Notes under the pieces: generated by a model | Database searches by the model: none | Seen by the model: the letters and a program-made list of their open reading frames with translations, nothing else | Told to the model about the DNA's origin: nothing | Assembly: GCF_900114785.1 (NCBI RefSeq) | Contig: NZ_FOUG01000004.1 | Coordinates: forward strand, 310,001-374,000 | Source of the DNA: Variovorax sp. OV329 | GTDB taxonomy: Bacteria; Pseudomonadota; Gammaproteobacteria; Burkholderiales; Burkholderiaceae_C | Length of the DNA: 64,000 nucleotides | Direction: 5' to 3' | Shown here: one piece after another, positions 25,993 through 34,358 of the stretch | How positions within the stretch are numbered: the stretch's first letter is position 1 | Layout of the letters: every line of letters begins with the position of its first letter | Position numbers and translations under genes: made by a program

Positions 25993-26880
25993 TCAGCGCT
26001 CCTTCTTCATCTCGCTCTCGTGCCAGTGGCCGAGAACCATGCGCGAGAGGCCGGCGAACACCAGGAAGATCACGATGCCCAGCAGCGACACCAGGAACAG
26101 CGCCGCGAACATCATCGGGATCTCGGTGCGGAAGCTCGACTCCAGGATGCGCGAGGCCAGGCCCGTCTCGCGGCCCGCGGTGCCGGCGGTGAACTCGGCC
26201 ACCACCGCGCCGATCAGGCTCAGGCCGCCGGCGATCTTCAGGCCCGCCATGAAGTAGGGCAGGGCGCTGGGCACCAGCAGGTAGCGGAAGGTCTGCCAGG
26301 GCGAGGCCTTGTAGAGCGTGAACAGGTCGCGCAGGTTGCTGTCGGCGCTCTTCAGCCCGATGACGGTGTTCGACAGGATCGGGAAGAAGGCCACGATCCA
26401 GGCGCACAGCAGCAGCGCCGCCGTGGTGCTCGACACGTAGATCAGGATCAGCGGCGCGATCGCGATGATGGGCGTCACCTGCAGGATCACCGCGATCGGG
26501 AACAGGCCGATCTCCACCCACTTGAACAGGGCGAAGGCAATGGCCAGCAGCACGCCGCCCGCGATGGCCGCGAACAGGGCGAGCAGCGTGAGCTTGACGG
26601 TGAACCACAGCGCGGGCGCCAGCGTCTGCCAGTTCTCCAGCAGCGTGCTGAAGATGAGCGAGGGCGCGGGCAGGATGTAGTGCGGGATCTGGTAGATGCG
26701 CACCATCGCCTCCCACAGCACCAGCAGGCCGCAGATGACGGCAGCAGGAACGGCCACGCGCAGCAGCGTGTCGCGGCGCTGCAGGGCGTCGTCGCGGGCC
26801 TTGAGCTCCTCGGTGGTGGGGGCGCGGTCGGGCTCCGGCACGGCGGCGGTTGCGGCTGTGGCTTCAGTGATCGACGTCAT
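25993..26880 (-). CDS. NitT/TauT-type ABC transporter permease
   Basis: 295 residues from the ATG at 26880, chosen for the GGAG 8 bases upstream; another ATG 12 bases further up would add four residues. Five to six transmembrane helices and the EAA loop (LYKASPWQTFRYLLVPSALP ... GLKIAGGLSLIGAVVAE). It forms the membrane channel for the importer. Its start overlaps the ATPase gene's end by 17 bases, indicating coupling. Confidence 0.9.
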   Translation of the reverse strand: MTSITEATAATAAVPEPDRAPTTEELKARDDALQRRDTLLRVAVPAAVICGLLVLWEAMVRIYQIPHYILPAPSLIFSTLLENWQTLAPALWFTVKLTLLALFAAIAGGVLLAIAFALFKWVEIGLFPIAVILQVTPIIAIAPLILIYVSSTTAALLLCAWIVAFFPILSNTVIGLKSADSNLRDLFTLYKASPWQTFRYLLVPSALPYFMAGLKIAGGLSLIGAVVAEFTAGTAGRETGLASRILESSFRTEIPMMFAALFLVSLLGIVIFLVFAGLSRMVLGHWHESEMKKER

Positions 26881-27664
26881 GCAGGGCTCCATGCAGGGCT
26901 TGCGACACCGACTGGCAGTGCGCGTTGTAGCGGCTGGAAGTGCGAAAGGCCTCGCCGCGCGGATAAGGCTCGTCGATGCGGATCTCGTCGATCACTCGGC
27001 CCGGGCGCGCGGCCATCACCACGATGCGGTTGGACAGGTACACCGACTCGTAGACGCTGTGCGTGACGAAGATCACCGAGAAGCGGTGCTCGCGCCAGAT
27101 GGCCAGCAGGTCGTTGTTGAGCTTGATGCGCGTCATCTCGTCCAGCGCGGCGAAGGGCTCGTCCATCAGCAGCAGGCGCGGCCGCGTGACCAGCGCGCGG
27201 GCGATGGACACGCGCATCTTCATGCCGCCCGACAGCTCGCGCGGGTACACGTCGGCGAAGCGCGACAGGCCCACCATCTCCAGCGCCTGCGCCACCACCG
27301 GCGCGGCGGCGTCGCGGGAAACGCCGGTGAGCTTGAGCGGCAGCCACACGTTGTCGAAGACCTTGGCCCAGGGCATGAGCGTGGGCTCCTGGAACACGAA
27401 GCCCAGGTCGCGGTCGATCTTGCCGGCGCTGCCGCTCGAAGGGCTGGTGGACCAGCGCATGTCGCCCGAGCTGATGCGGGTGAGCCCGGCGATCAGGCGC
27501 AGCGCGGTGCTCTTGCCGCAGCCCGAGGGGCCCAGGAAGCTGATGAAGTCGTGCTCGCCGCAGTCCAGCGACATACCCTGCAGTGCGAGCGTGCCGTTGG
27601 CAAAGCGCTTGCTGACGTTGCGCAGGCTGACCAGCGGGGCGGCGGAGGTTTCGGTGGTGATCAC
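26864..27664 (-). CDS. NitT/TauT-type ABC transporter ATPase
   Basis: 266 residues from a GTG at 27664, with AAGGAAGG 6 bases upstream; the frame runs open further 5' into the creatininase gene. Walker A GPSGCGKST, Q-loop FVFQEPTLMPW, signature LSGGMKMRVSIARAL, Walker B LLLMDEPFAALDE and the His switch FVTHSVYESV are all intact. It powers the importer whose permease and receptor follow. Confidence 0.93.
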   Translation of the reverse strand: MITTETSAAPLVSLRNVSKRFANGTLALQGMSLDCGEHDFISFLGPSGCGKSTALRLIAGLTRISSGDMRWSTSPSSGSAGKIDRDLGFVFQEPTLMPWAKVFDNVWLPLKLTGVSRDAAAPVVAQALEMVGLSRFADVYPRELSGGMKMRVSIARALVTRPRLLLMDEPFAALDEMTRIKLNNDLLAIWREHRFSVIFVTHSVYESVYLSNRIVVMAARPGRVIDEIRIDEPYPRGEAFRTSSRYNAHCQSVSQALHGALHDVDH

Positions 27665-27683
27665 GGCGGCCTTCCTTTTGCGC

Positions 27684-28505
27684 TCAGCGCCAGGCCGGCT
27701 CGTTGGCCAGGCGCTCCATCGGGAAGCGGTCCACTTCCTGCAGCAGCTCGACGAAGCGCTGTCCCACGTGGTCGAGCACCGCCTTGCCCTTCTCGCCGCT
27801 CGCGCGGGTGGCATCACCGGCGGCGCCCTGCGGGTTGATGTCGTGCATCTGCCAGCCCAGCTTGCCGCTGGGCGTGATCGACAGGAACTTGTTCTCGGCC
27901 GCCAGGTCCTCGGTCATCGAGCGGAAGTTGCGGAACTGGTCGCGCCGCACGTAGTCGGGCGTCAGGTGCAGCATCACCGAGCTTTCCAGGTCGCCGGCGT
28001 GCACCCCGTGCCTGCCTTCGTGCGCGGTGAACAGGCCCTCGGGCAGGCCCAAGGTGTACCAGTTGGCGGCCACCACCATCATCCCGTGCGCCTCGCGCAG
28101 GTCGCGGGCCACGATGTCCATCACGCTCATCTGGCCGCCGTGGCTGTTGTAGAGCACCAGCTTCTTCACGCCGGCGCGGGCCACGCATTCGCCGATGTCC
28201 TTCCACATGGAGATCAGCGTGTTTGCCGACACGGTGAGGGTGCCGGGGTAGCGCGAATGCTCGTTGCTCTTGCCGTAGGGCACGGTGGGCAGGAAGACCA
28301 CCGGCAGGTCGTCGGGCAGGTGCGGCAGGCTCGCGGCCACCATGCCGTCGATGGTGGCGGTGTCCGTGGACATGGGCAGGTGCGGGCCGTGCTGCTCGGT
28401 GGCACCTACCGGCAGCACCGCGATCAGGCGCGAGCGGTCGAGGCGGGAGAATTCTTCGCTGGTCAGGTCGGACCAGAAGCGGCTGCGGAGGCGGGGCGGA
28501 TTCAT
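27684..28505 (-). CDS. Creatininase-family amidohydrolase
   Basis: 273 residues from the ATG at 28505, with AAAGG 7 bases upstream. Metal-binding residues of the family are present in PVGATEQHGPHLPMSTDT and YNSHGGQMSVMD, with a further Glu near HAGDLESSVM. Known members open cyclic amides (creatinine) or cleave formamides and dipeptide-like bonds. It is the first gene of the seven-gene operon that includes an importer, an oxidase, a reductase and a RutR-like regulator; a heterocyclic amide substrate is the natural guess. Confidence 0.87.
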   Translation of the reverse strand: MNPPRLRSRFWSDLTSEEFSRLDRSRLIAVLPVGATEQHGPHLPMSTDTATIDGMVAASLPHLPDDLPVVFLPTVPYGKSNEHSRYPGTLTVSANTLISMWKDIGECVARAGVKKLVLYNSHGGQMSVMDIVARDLREAHGMMVVAANWYTLGLPEGLFTAHEGRHGVHAGDLESSVMLHLTPDYVRRDQFRNFRSMTEDLAAENKFLSITPSGKLGWQMHDINPQGAAGDATRASGEKGKAVLDHVGQRFVELLQEVDRFPMERLANEPAWR

Positions 28506-28542
28506 CAGGCAACCTTTCGCGGTGTGGGGCGAGGAAGCTAAA

Positions 28543-28558
28543 TTATCCATATGGTCAA
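28543..28558 (-). promoter_or_regulatory. RutR-like operator in the creatininase operon promoter
   Basis: Read on the minus strand the site is TTGACCATATGGATAA, which matches the RutR consensus TTGACCAnnTGGTCAA at all but two defined positions. It lies 38 bases upstream of the creatininase start and overlaps a GATAAT -10-like hexamer, where binding would repress. The operon's last gene encodes a RutR-like protein. Confidence 0.6.
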
Positions 28559-28674
28559 AAAAGAGTGTTCGGTGTTTACCCCCAGGCTGCCGTGAGGATT
28601 TGAAAGCGAACGTGAGCCGGCGCCCAGGGCGCCAGCCTGCCTTGATCGACTGGTAAGGGTTGGGTGCAGCGCGA

Positions 28675-30291
28675 TCAGCGCTGCACGATGAAGCGGTTCA
28701 CCACCGGCGCGCCTTCGCCCACGTGGAAGGCCAGGCGCCGCTCGCGCAGGGTGATGTCGGCCGCGGTGGCCCGGCCGAAGCGGCGAAGGTGTTCCGTCCA
28801 GGACTCGTCCACGATCTGCTCCACGAAGCGGCTGGGCTCGCTCACGTGGTGCAGCAGCGCCCACTCGATGGCGCCCTGGCTCAGGCGCACGCGCCGGGTT
28901 TCCTCCATGACCCGCTTGAAGGCCTCGGTGCGCGCCGGGTCGATGTGGTACTCGATAGTGATCACCACGCGGCCTTCCTCGTCGGGGCGCGTGGCCGGCG
29001 GACCGGAGGCCCAGCCTTCATGGGCGGGGCTCACGTCGTCCTCGTCCTGCGGGTCGTTCACGAAGCGCAGCGCCAGCAGCATCATCAGCACGCCGCTCAC
29101 GGTGGCGATCAGCAGGCTGGTGCGCAGGCTGGAGATGGTCGCCACCTGCCCCCACAGCGCCGCGCCGAAGGCACTCGCGCCCATGATGGCCATCTGGTAG
29201 GTGGCCATGCCGCGCGCACGCACCCAGTTGGGCAACGAGAGCTGCGCCGACACCGACAGCGAGTTGGCCGTGGTGATCCAGGCCATGCCGCCCATGAACA
29301 TGGCCGGCACCGCCACCCAGGCATTGGGCGCCACCGACATCACCGCGGTGGCAGCCGCCTGCACGCAGGCCCCACGCAGCACCAGCGCATCGCGGCCCAT
29401 GGCCTGGCGCAGGCGCGGCAGCAGCAGCACCGCCACGATGGCACCCGCGCCCATGGCGGCCAGCAGCAGCGTGAAGGTGCCGGCGTCGCCGCCCTTGAGG
29501 CCCACGGCCAGCAGCGGCAGCAGGGCCAGCAGCGCGGTGGAGTGAAGGAAGAAGATGGCGACGCGCAGCAGCACCGCCCGCATGCGCTGCGACTGCCAGA
29601 CGAACTGCACGCCCACGCGCATCGCGCTGATGAGCCGCTCGCGGCCCAGCGGATTGGGCGTGTGCTCGCGCTGCCAGCGCAGCACCACGAAGCCCGAGAC
29701 CACCGACAGCACCGCGTTGAGCGCGAACACCCAGATGCTGCCGGCGCTGGCGATGAGCAGGCCCGCCACCAGCGGGCCGATGATGCGCGAGGCATTCATC
29801 GCGATGCCGTTCAGCCCCAGGGCGGCCGGCAGGTGCGTGCGCGGCACCAGCTCCGGCACGATGGCCGAGAACACCGGCCAGCGCATCGCCAGCCCGATGC
29901 CGTTGGCGAAGGTCAGCAGCAGCAGGAGCGGCGCGGTAATCATGTCCAGCGCGATGGCGCCGCACAGCACGATGGCGGTGCCGGCCAGCCAGAACTGGGT
30001 GACCACCAGCCAGCGACGCCGGTCGAGGATGTCGGCCAGCGCGCCGCTGGGCAGGCCCAGCAGGAACACCGGCAGCGTGGAGGCCGACTGCACCAGCGCC
30101 ACCCAGATCGGCGAGTTGTTCAGCGTGGTCATCATCCACGCCGCCGCCACGTCGTTCATCCACATGCACACGTTGGCGATCAGCCAGGTGCTCCACAGCA
30201 TGCGGAACACCGGGATGCTCAGCGGTTCGAGGGCGCCGACGCGCACGGGCGGGGCGATGACGGGCGATTCTTCTGTCGAGATCGGTGGCAT
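28675..30291 (-). CDS. MFS transporter (transmembrane secretion effector type) with C-terminal monooxygenase-like domain
   Basis: 538 residues, longer than a plain MFS. Residues ~20-420 are twelve helices of the MFS_3/EntS type (WLIANVCMWMNDVAAAWMMT, LPSGALADILDRRRWL). The last ~95 residues are soluble: EGRVVITIEYHIDPARTEAF, ALLHHVSEPSRFVEQIVDESW, VNRFIVQR, which resembles the antibiotic-biosynthesis-monooxygenase (ABM) ferredoxin-like fold. Fusions of this kind are known in MFS_3 proteins. Export of a small molecule is likely; the cargo is unknown. Confidence 0.85.
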   Translation of the reverse strand: MPPISTEESPVIAPPVRVGALEPLSIPVFRMLWSTWLIANVCMWMNDVAAAWMMTTLNNSPIWVALVQSASTLPVFLLGLPSGALADILDRRRWLVVTQFWLAGTAIVLCGAIALDMITAPLLLLLTFANGIGLAMRWPVFSAIVPELVPRTHLPAALGLNGIAMNASRIIGPLVAGLLIASAGSIWVFALNAVLSVVSGFVVLRWQREHTPNPLGRERLISAMRVGVQFVWQSQRMRAVLLRVAIFFLHSTALLALLPLLAVGLKGGDAGTFTLLLAAMGAGAIVAVLLLPRLRQAMGRDALVLRGACVQAAATAVMSVAPNAWVAVPAMFMGGMAWITTANSLSVSAQLSLPNWVRARGMATYQMAIMGASAFGAALWGQVATISSLRTSLLIATVSGVLMMLLALRFVNDPQDEDDVSPAHEGWASGPPATRPDEEGRVVITIEYHIDPARTEAFKRVMEETRRVRLSQGAIEWALLHHVSEPSRFVEQIVDESWTEHLRRFGRATAADITLRERRLAFHVGEGAPVVNRFIVQR

Positions 30292-30325
30292 GTGCCGCTA
30301 TTGTCGCGCCGCCCCGCGAGTGGAC

Positions 30326-31096
30326 CTATCCCCGGTCGCTGCGGGCCAGGTGGTGCTCGAGCCTGCGCAGCCCCGTGGTGAGCAGCAGCGTCATGACCCA
30401 GTAGACCACCGAGATCGCCAGGTAGGGCTCCCAGTAGCGTGCATAGGCGCCCGCCACCGTGCGTGCCGCGTAGGCCAGTTCGGCCAGGCCGATGGCCGAG
30501 ACCAGCGAGGTGTCCTTGAGCAGCGCGATGGCGTTGTTGCCCAGGGGCGGCAGCATGCGCCTGAAGGCCTGCGGCAGCACCACGTAGCGCATCACCTGCA
30601 TGGGCGTGAAGCCCAGCGATCGGCCGGCGTCGGACTGGCCGCGCGAGATCGACTGGATGCCGGCGCGGAACACCTCCGAGATGTAGGCCGCCGAGTTCAG
30701 CGTGAGCGCCACCACGCCCGAGATCAGCGCGCCGTGTTCCTGCTTGAGCGTTCGCGCCAGGTCGCCGTCGATCAGCAGGCCCGAGCTCGGGTGGATGAAC
30801 ACCGGCATCACGGCGAAGTGGATCAGCAGGATCTGCACGAACAGCGGCGTGCCGCGGAAGAAGCTCACGTACACCGTGGCCGGCCAGCGCAGCAGGAAGC
30901 GCGCGACCCAGGTCCACGGCGCATGCCGGGGGTGCGCGAGCCGCGCCAGCGCCAGGCACAGGCCCCAGCTCGCGCCCAGCAGCACGCAGACCACCGTCAT
31001 GCGCAGGGTCATCCAGGCGCCCTGCCAGAACAGGTCCTTGTATTCGACCAGGATGTCCCAGCGGAACCATCCGAACAGCAGCACTGGTTGTTCCAT
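30326..31096 (-). CDS. Polar amino acid ABC transporter permease
   Basis: 256 residues from the ATG at 31096 (a GGGGG stretch lies 6 bases upstream; a GTG 6 bases further up is the alternative). Family signature helices and the EAA-type loop: AYISEVFRAGIQSISRGQSDAGRSLG split across ~140-165, VLPQAFRRMLPPLGN and LLKDTSLVSAIGLAEL. It forms the channel for a His/Glu/Gln-type importer with the receptor gene just upstream. No ATPase gene accompanies the pair in this window. Confidence 0.92.
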   Translation of the reverse strand: MEQPVLLFGWFRWDILVEYKDLFWQGAWMTLRMTVVCVLLGASWGLCLALARLAHPRHAPWTWVARFLLRWPATVYVSFFRGTPLFVQILLIHFAVMPVFIHPSSGLLIDGDLARTLKQEHGALISGVVALTLNSAAYISEVFRAGIQSISRGQSDAGRSLGFTPMQVMRYVVLPQAFRRMLPPLGNNAIALLKDTSLVSAIGLAELAYAARTVAGAYARYWEPYLAISVVYWVMTLLLTTGLRRLEHHLARSDRG

Positions 31097-31123
31097 GCGC
31101 ACCCCCTCGATAGATGTCGATCA

Positions 31124-31156
31124 GCGGAAAACGAAACGGCCGCGCGTTGCGGCCGT
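31124..31156 (-). terminator. Hairpin with T-rich tail between receptor and permease genes
   Basis: Reading on the minus strand, a perfect 8-bp stem (ACGGCCGC / GCGGCCGT, 5-nt loop, 31136-31156) is followed by TTTCGTTTTCC. This is an intrinsic-terminator shape placed 23 bases after the receptor stop and about 40 bases before the permease start. It would let the receptor be made in excess over the permease. Confidence 0.65.
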
Positions 31157-31179
31157 GTCCGGACGTGTTGCCGTGCGGC

Positions 31180-31938
31180 TCAGCGCACGATGGGGTCCTT
31201 GTTGAACCACTTCTTGTAGATGGTGTCGTAGCTGCCGTCGGCGCGGATGGCCGCGAGGCCGGCCGAGAGCTTGTCCAGCAGCGCCTTGTCGCCCTTCTTC
31301 ACGACGATGCCGAAGCCTTCCTCGGGGAAGGACTTGTCGTCGACCGTCTTGAGCTCGGGGTTCTGCGCCACGCGGTAGGCGATCACGCCGTTGTCGCCCA
31401 TGGCGGCATCGACGCCGCCGCCGGCCAGTTCGGAAATGATCAGGGGCGTGCTTTCGAATCGGCGGATGTCGGGGCTGGTCTTGCCGAACTCGCGCGAGGC
31501 GATGTCGTCGGCGGTGGAGGCGCTGACCACGGCGATCTTCTTGCCGGTGAGGTCCTTGAGCGAGCTGACCTTGCTGTTCTTGGGCACCGCGATCAGCTGG
31601 CGCGCCGCGAAGTAGGGCGGCGTGAAGTCGTAGCTCTGCTTGCGCTTGTCGTTGATCGTCACGCCGGAGATCACCAGGTCGATGTCGCCGTTGTTGAGCG
31701 CGCCGAAGATGCCGGTGAAGGGCGTGTTCACGATCTTGATCTTCAGGCCCTGCTGCCTGGCGATGGCATTGATGATGTCGATGTCGAAGCCGACGATCTG
31801 CTTGTCCTTGTTCTCGAAGGCGAAGGGCGCATAGGTGGCGCTGGAGCCCACGGTGAGTTCGCGGTTCTGGGCGTGCACGCCGAAGGCGATGGTGGTGGCG
31901 GCAAGGCCGAGGGCCAGGGCGCGGCGGAGGATGTTCAT
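31180..31938 (-). CDS. Polar amino acid ABC transporter substrate-binding protein
   Basis: 252 residues with a Sec signal ending GVHAQ. The periplasmic binding domain shows GSSATYAPFAFENKDKQ, GFDIDIINAIARQQG, DLVISGVTINDKRKQSYDFT and the second-lobe segment SFPEEGFGIVVKKGD, all typical of glutamine/arginine-type receptors. It is the first gene of a receptor-permease pair and is followed by a terminator-like hairpin. Confidence 0.92.
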   Translation of the reverse strand: MNILRRALALGLAATTIAFGVHAQNRELTVGSSATYAPFAFENKDKQIVGFDIDIINAIARQQGLKIKIVNTPFTGIFGALNNGDIDLVISGVTINDKRKQSYDFTPPYFAARQLIAVPKNSKVSSLKDLTGKKIAVVSASTADDIASREFGKTSPDIRRFESTPLIISELAGGGVDAAMGDNGVIAYRVAQNPELKTVDDKSFPEEGFGIVVKKGDKALLDKLSAGLAAIRADGSYDTIYKKWFNKDPIVR

Positions 31939-32014
31939 TGGAAGTCCTTGGGGTTGCCCTGCGGTGCAGGTCGCGGAGGGCGTGGGCAGGGATTCTAGGC
32001 CTGCGCCGCTTGCG

Positions 32015-32092
32015 TCATGGCTTGCCGCTTTCGGCGTCGGCGAAGCGCAGGTAGTAATGCTCGTTGAAGAAGGTGAAGGGAGTGGCTGTCAC
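32015..32092 (-). pseudogene. Remnant third unit of the tandem membrane protein genes
   Basis: From a GTG at 32092 a 25-codon frame begins like the intact unit upstream (VTATPFTFFNEHYYLRF) and then diverges and stops. The same AAGGTGCA-N3-GTGAC junction precedes it as in the other units. It appears to be the 5' end of a third copy, truncated after about 17 matching codons. Confidence 0.55.
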
Positions 32093-32102
32093 AACTGCAC
32101 CT

Positions 32103-32618
32103 TCATGGCAGCTTGGCGCGCAGACGGTCTAGCCATGAAGGCGGCAAATCGATGAACGCGCCCTCGCTGCTGTTTCCGACAATGACCTTGTTGGTATCCC
32201 AGTAGACGTCGGACAGACTTGGGTCGCGAAACTCCGCCTCGGCGAGGACGGTGCCGTCCTTTGCCAAGCGAAGCCGTGCAAGGCCATAGAGGTAGGCGTC
32301 CTGTCCTCTGCCGCCCATGTAGCAGACTTCCATCTTGTAGAGGCCGCCGGGTGAGCGTCCCCCTTCGACGGTGCAATCGCGGCGAGAGAGGGTTCGAATC
32401 ACCATGCCTTCAGCGACGTAGAGAACGATCATGATCAGCAGCCATCGCCCGATCTTCTTGGCGCGTGCGATGGAGCGTTCCTTGCGGCCATCCAGCCGCC
32501 TGAAGATGATCCACGGCGACGTGAAGAGCATCCACGCGATCACGGGCACGCAAAGCAGCCAGAAACCGAAGCGCAGGCAGTACACCTCATTGAAGTAGCT
32601 GAGGGGTTGCGCCGTCAC
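32103..32618 (-). CDS. Membrane protein, intact unit of a tandem duplication; unknown function
   Basis: 171 residues from the GTG at 32618, which has TGAAGGTG upstream overlapping the preceding unit's stop. Two N-terminal transmembrane helices (FGFWLLCVPVIAWMLFTSPW and RWLLIMIVLYVAEGMVI) with a basic loop between, then an extracytoplasmic domain with paired cysteines and a conserved ending PPSWLDRLRAKLP. It closely resembles the frameshifted unit 32629-33143. Tandem small membrane proteins of this kind are often immunity proteins of contact-dependent toxins, but no toxin gene is in the window, so this is a guess. Confidence 0.65.
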   Translation of the reverse strand: MTAQPLSYFNEVYCLRFGFWLLCVPVIAWMLFTSPWIIFRRLDGRKERSIARAKKIGRWLLIMIVLYVAEGMVIRTLSRRDCTVEGGRSPGGLYKMEVCYMGGRGQDAYLYGLARLRLAKDGTVLAEAEFRDPSLSDVYWDTNKVIVGNSSEGAFIDLPPSWLDRLRAKLP

Positions 32619-32628
32619 CGTTGCACCT

Positions 32629-33143
32629 TCACGGCAGCTTGGCACGCAGGCGGGCCAGCCATGAAGGCGGCAAGTTGATGGACGCGGACCCGCTGCCGAT
32701 CCCGACAACGACCTTGTCCGCATTCCAAGAGACCCAAGTGATCCTTGGGTTGTGAACATCGGCCTCGGCGAGAATAGTGCCGTCCTTTGCTGAGCGAAGC
32801 CGTACAAGGCCATCGAACTCGCCATCTTGAGCGTTGCCGGCCATGTAGCAGACTTCCATTTCGTACAGGCCATCGGGAGAGCGTGGTTCATCTGCTGAAT
32901 CGCAGTCGCGGGCTAAAGTCCGGCCGAGCGCGCCTTCAGCGACGTATACGACGATCATGATCACCAGCCATCGGCCGACCTTCTTGGCGCGTGCGATGGC
33001 GCGCTCCTCGCACCCATCCAGTCGGCTGAAGATGATCCACGGCGACGCAAAGAGCATCCACGCGATCACGGGCACGCAAAGCAGCCAGAAACCGAAGCGC
33101 AGGTAGTACACCTCGTTGAGAAGGTGAAGGGGGACGCCGTCAC
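32629..33143 (-). pseudogene. Second tandem membrane protein unit, one-base frameshift near its start
   Basis: From the equivalent GTG (33143) the frame reads VTASPFTF and then shifts because CTTCTTC in the remnant unit is CTTCTC here, a one-base loss. The remaining frame (from NEVYYLRFGFW to PPSWLARLRAKLP) is intact. The unit is 515 bases against 516 for the intact unit, exactly one base short. Translation could still begin at an in-frame GTG nine bases after the shift (VYYLRFG). The start overlaps the stop of the broken gene before it (GTGA). Confidence 0.65.
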
Positions 33144-33620
33144 AGGTGCACCTTGATCGGTCGAATCCAGACTTTCTTCGTGTCCGAGTAGGCAATGAAG
33201 TCGCCGCCCTGGCCATGCCTGTCGCGCCAGTCGCGAAAGCTCTTGTTCATCACCGGCTACATCACTGCGCCTTTTTCGTAGATGCTTTTGTCGATGTCCA
33301 CCAACGGTGCGCTGATCGCTCGGAGTGCCGTGCTATCGCCCTGCAATGGCAGGGGCGCGAGGTAGACGCCGTTCTGGTTCCAGTGGCCCAGATACTGGGA
33401 CGCGCCCAACGCATCCGCCACACGAGCCAGCAGATCATTTGGATCGCCAGAATCGCGCCGCGCATCCCTTCCTGTCCTTTGCCGCGCATGCAACCCAGGT
33501 GGTCCATAGAAGCCAATTGACCTTGTAGTACGTGATCGGCGTGTCCGACTTGCTCAGGATCACTTTGCCGTTCTTGCCGAACTCGAATCGGCCGACCTCC
33601 CTGTAGGTCGTCTCGCTCAT
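33140..33620 (-). pseudogene. Broken gene heading the tandem array (frameshift plus in-frame stop)
   Basis: It starts MSETTYREVGRFEFGKNG at 33620 (a second ATG at 33626). The first frame runs to KVNW and then into a short wrong ending. The next frame takes over with FYGPPGLHARQR and runs to AVM, then a TAG at 33257-33259. The same frame continues after that TAG to KVWIRPIKVHL. One indel near 33510 and one stop thus split what would be about 160 codons. The original function is not recognised. Confidence 0.6.
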
Positions 33621-33696
33621 CTTCATTTCTCCCTGCCGCTTTATTGTCGACAGAGCCTATCAGTGAGAGTGCGGCGACCGGCGAAGGTCGCTGCGA

Positions 33697-34179
33697 TCAG
33701 GGAAATTTCGACAGGTGTTCGAGCGGCAGCGCGTGGCTGGCCTTGACCTCGCCCAGCGAGAAGCTGGTGTGCAGGTCCTTCACGTTGGGCAGGCTCATCA
33801 GGCTGTGGCGCGCGAAGCGCGAGAAGCCGTCCAGGTCGGGCGCCACCACCTGCAGCTCGAAGGTGCCGGTGCCGCTGATGTAGTGGCAGGCCACCACCTC
33901 GGGCAGCTTTCGGATCGCATCCTCCAGCTTGCTGGTGGCGTCGGCCGAGACGCGCTCGGTGTCCACCCGCACGAAGGCCAGAACGCCCAGGCCGATCTTG
34001 TGGCGGTCGATCTCGGCGTGGTAGCCGCGGATGATGCCGGCCGCCTCAAGCGCCCGCACCCGTCGCCAGCAGGGCGCGGCCGACAGGCCCACGCGCTGCG
34101 CCAGCTCGGCGTTGGTGAGCCGCGCATCGGCCTGTAACTCTTGCAGGATCGCGAGGTCAAACTTGTCGATGCTTTCCAT
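33697..34179 (-). CDS. Lrp/AsnC-family regulator, divergent from indolepyruvate oxidoreductase
   Basis: 160 residues from the ATG at 34179. HTH region AQRVGLSAAPCWRRVRALEAAG and a RAM domain with VVACHYISGTGTFELQVVAPD. It is divergent from the indolepyruvate ferredoxin oxidoreductase gene (179 bases between starts), so it likely senses an amino acid such as an aromatic one and controls that gene. A longer open frame upstream lacks a Shine-Dalgarno. Confidence 0.88.
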   Translation of the reverse strand: MESIDKFDLAILQELQADARLTNAELAQRVGLSAAPCWRRVRALEAAGIIRGYHAEIDRHKIGLGVLAFVRVDTERVSADATSKLEDAIRKLPEVVACHYISGTGTFELQVVAPDLDGFSRFARHSLMSLPNVKDLHTSFSLGEVKASHALPLEHLSKFP

Positions 34180-34193
34180 TTCGCCCCATTGTA

Positions 34194-34208
34194 GGAAAGA
34201 TCCTTTCC
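34194..34208. promoter_or_regulatory. Candidate Lrp operator (inverted repeat)
   Basis: GGAAAG-ATC-CTTTCC, a 6-bp inverted repeat with a 3-base centre, lies 14 bases upstream of the Lrp start codon in the divergent promoter region. It is assigned by position and symmetry. Confidence 0.4.
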
Positions 34209-34358
34209 AGAATGGGTGTTTTACGGGCATAGAACGCAAACACCTATCAACGCAGCAGGCATACACTTTGCGTGCAATCATGGCGGGGCCGCCCGACCCG
34301 GACGCCCATTTAGTGCACGCCATGCCCACAAGGCAAAGCCAACACGGAGACTGAACAT

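Noticed and set aside
24457-27066. An 869-codon plus-strand frame over the oxidase and permease genes
   Set aside because: It runs antisense to well-supported ABC transporter and FAD oxidase genes and has the composition of a shadow frame.
28619-28633. GGCGCCC-A-GGGCGCC palindrome downstream of the MFS gene
   Set aside because: The one-base centre leaves a very tight loop and there is no T-run, so it was not called a terminator.
32015-33620. Possible insertion sequence or prophage remnant
   Set aside because: No transposase, integrase, terminal repeats or phage genes; tandem duplication and decay explain the pattern.
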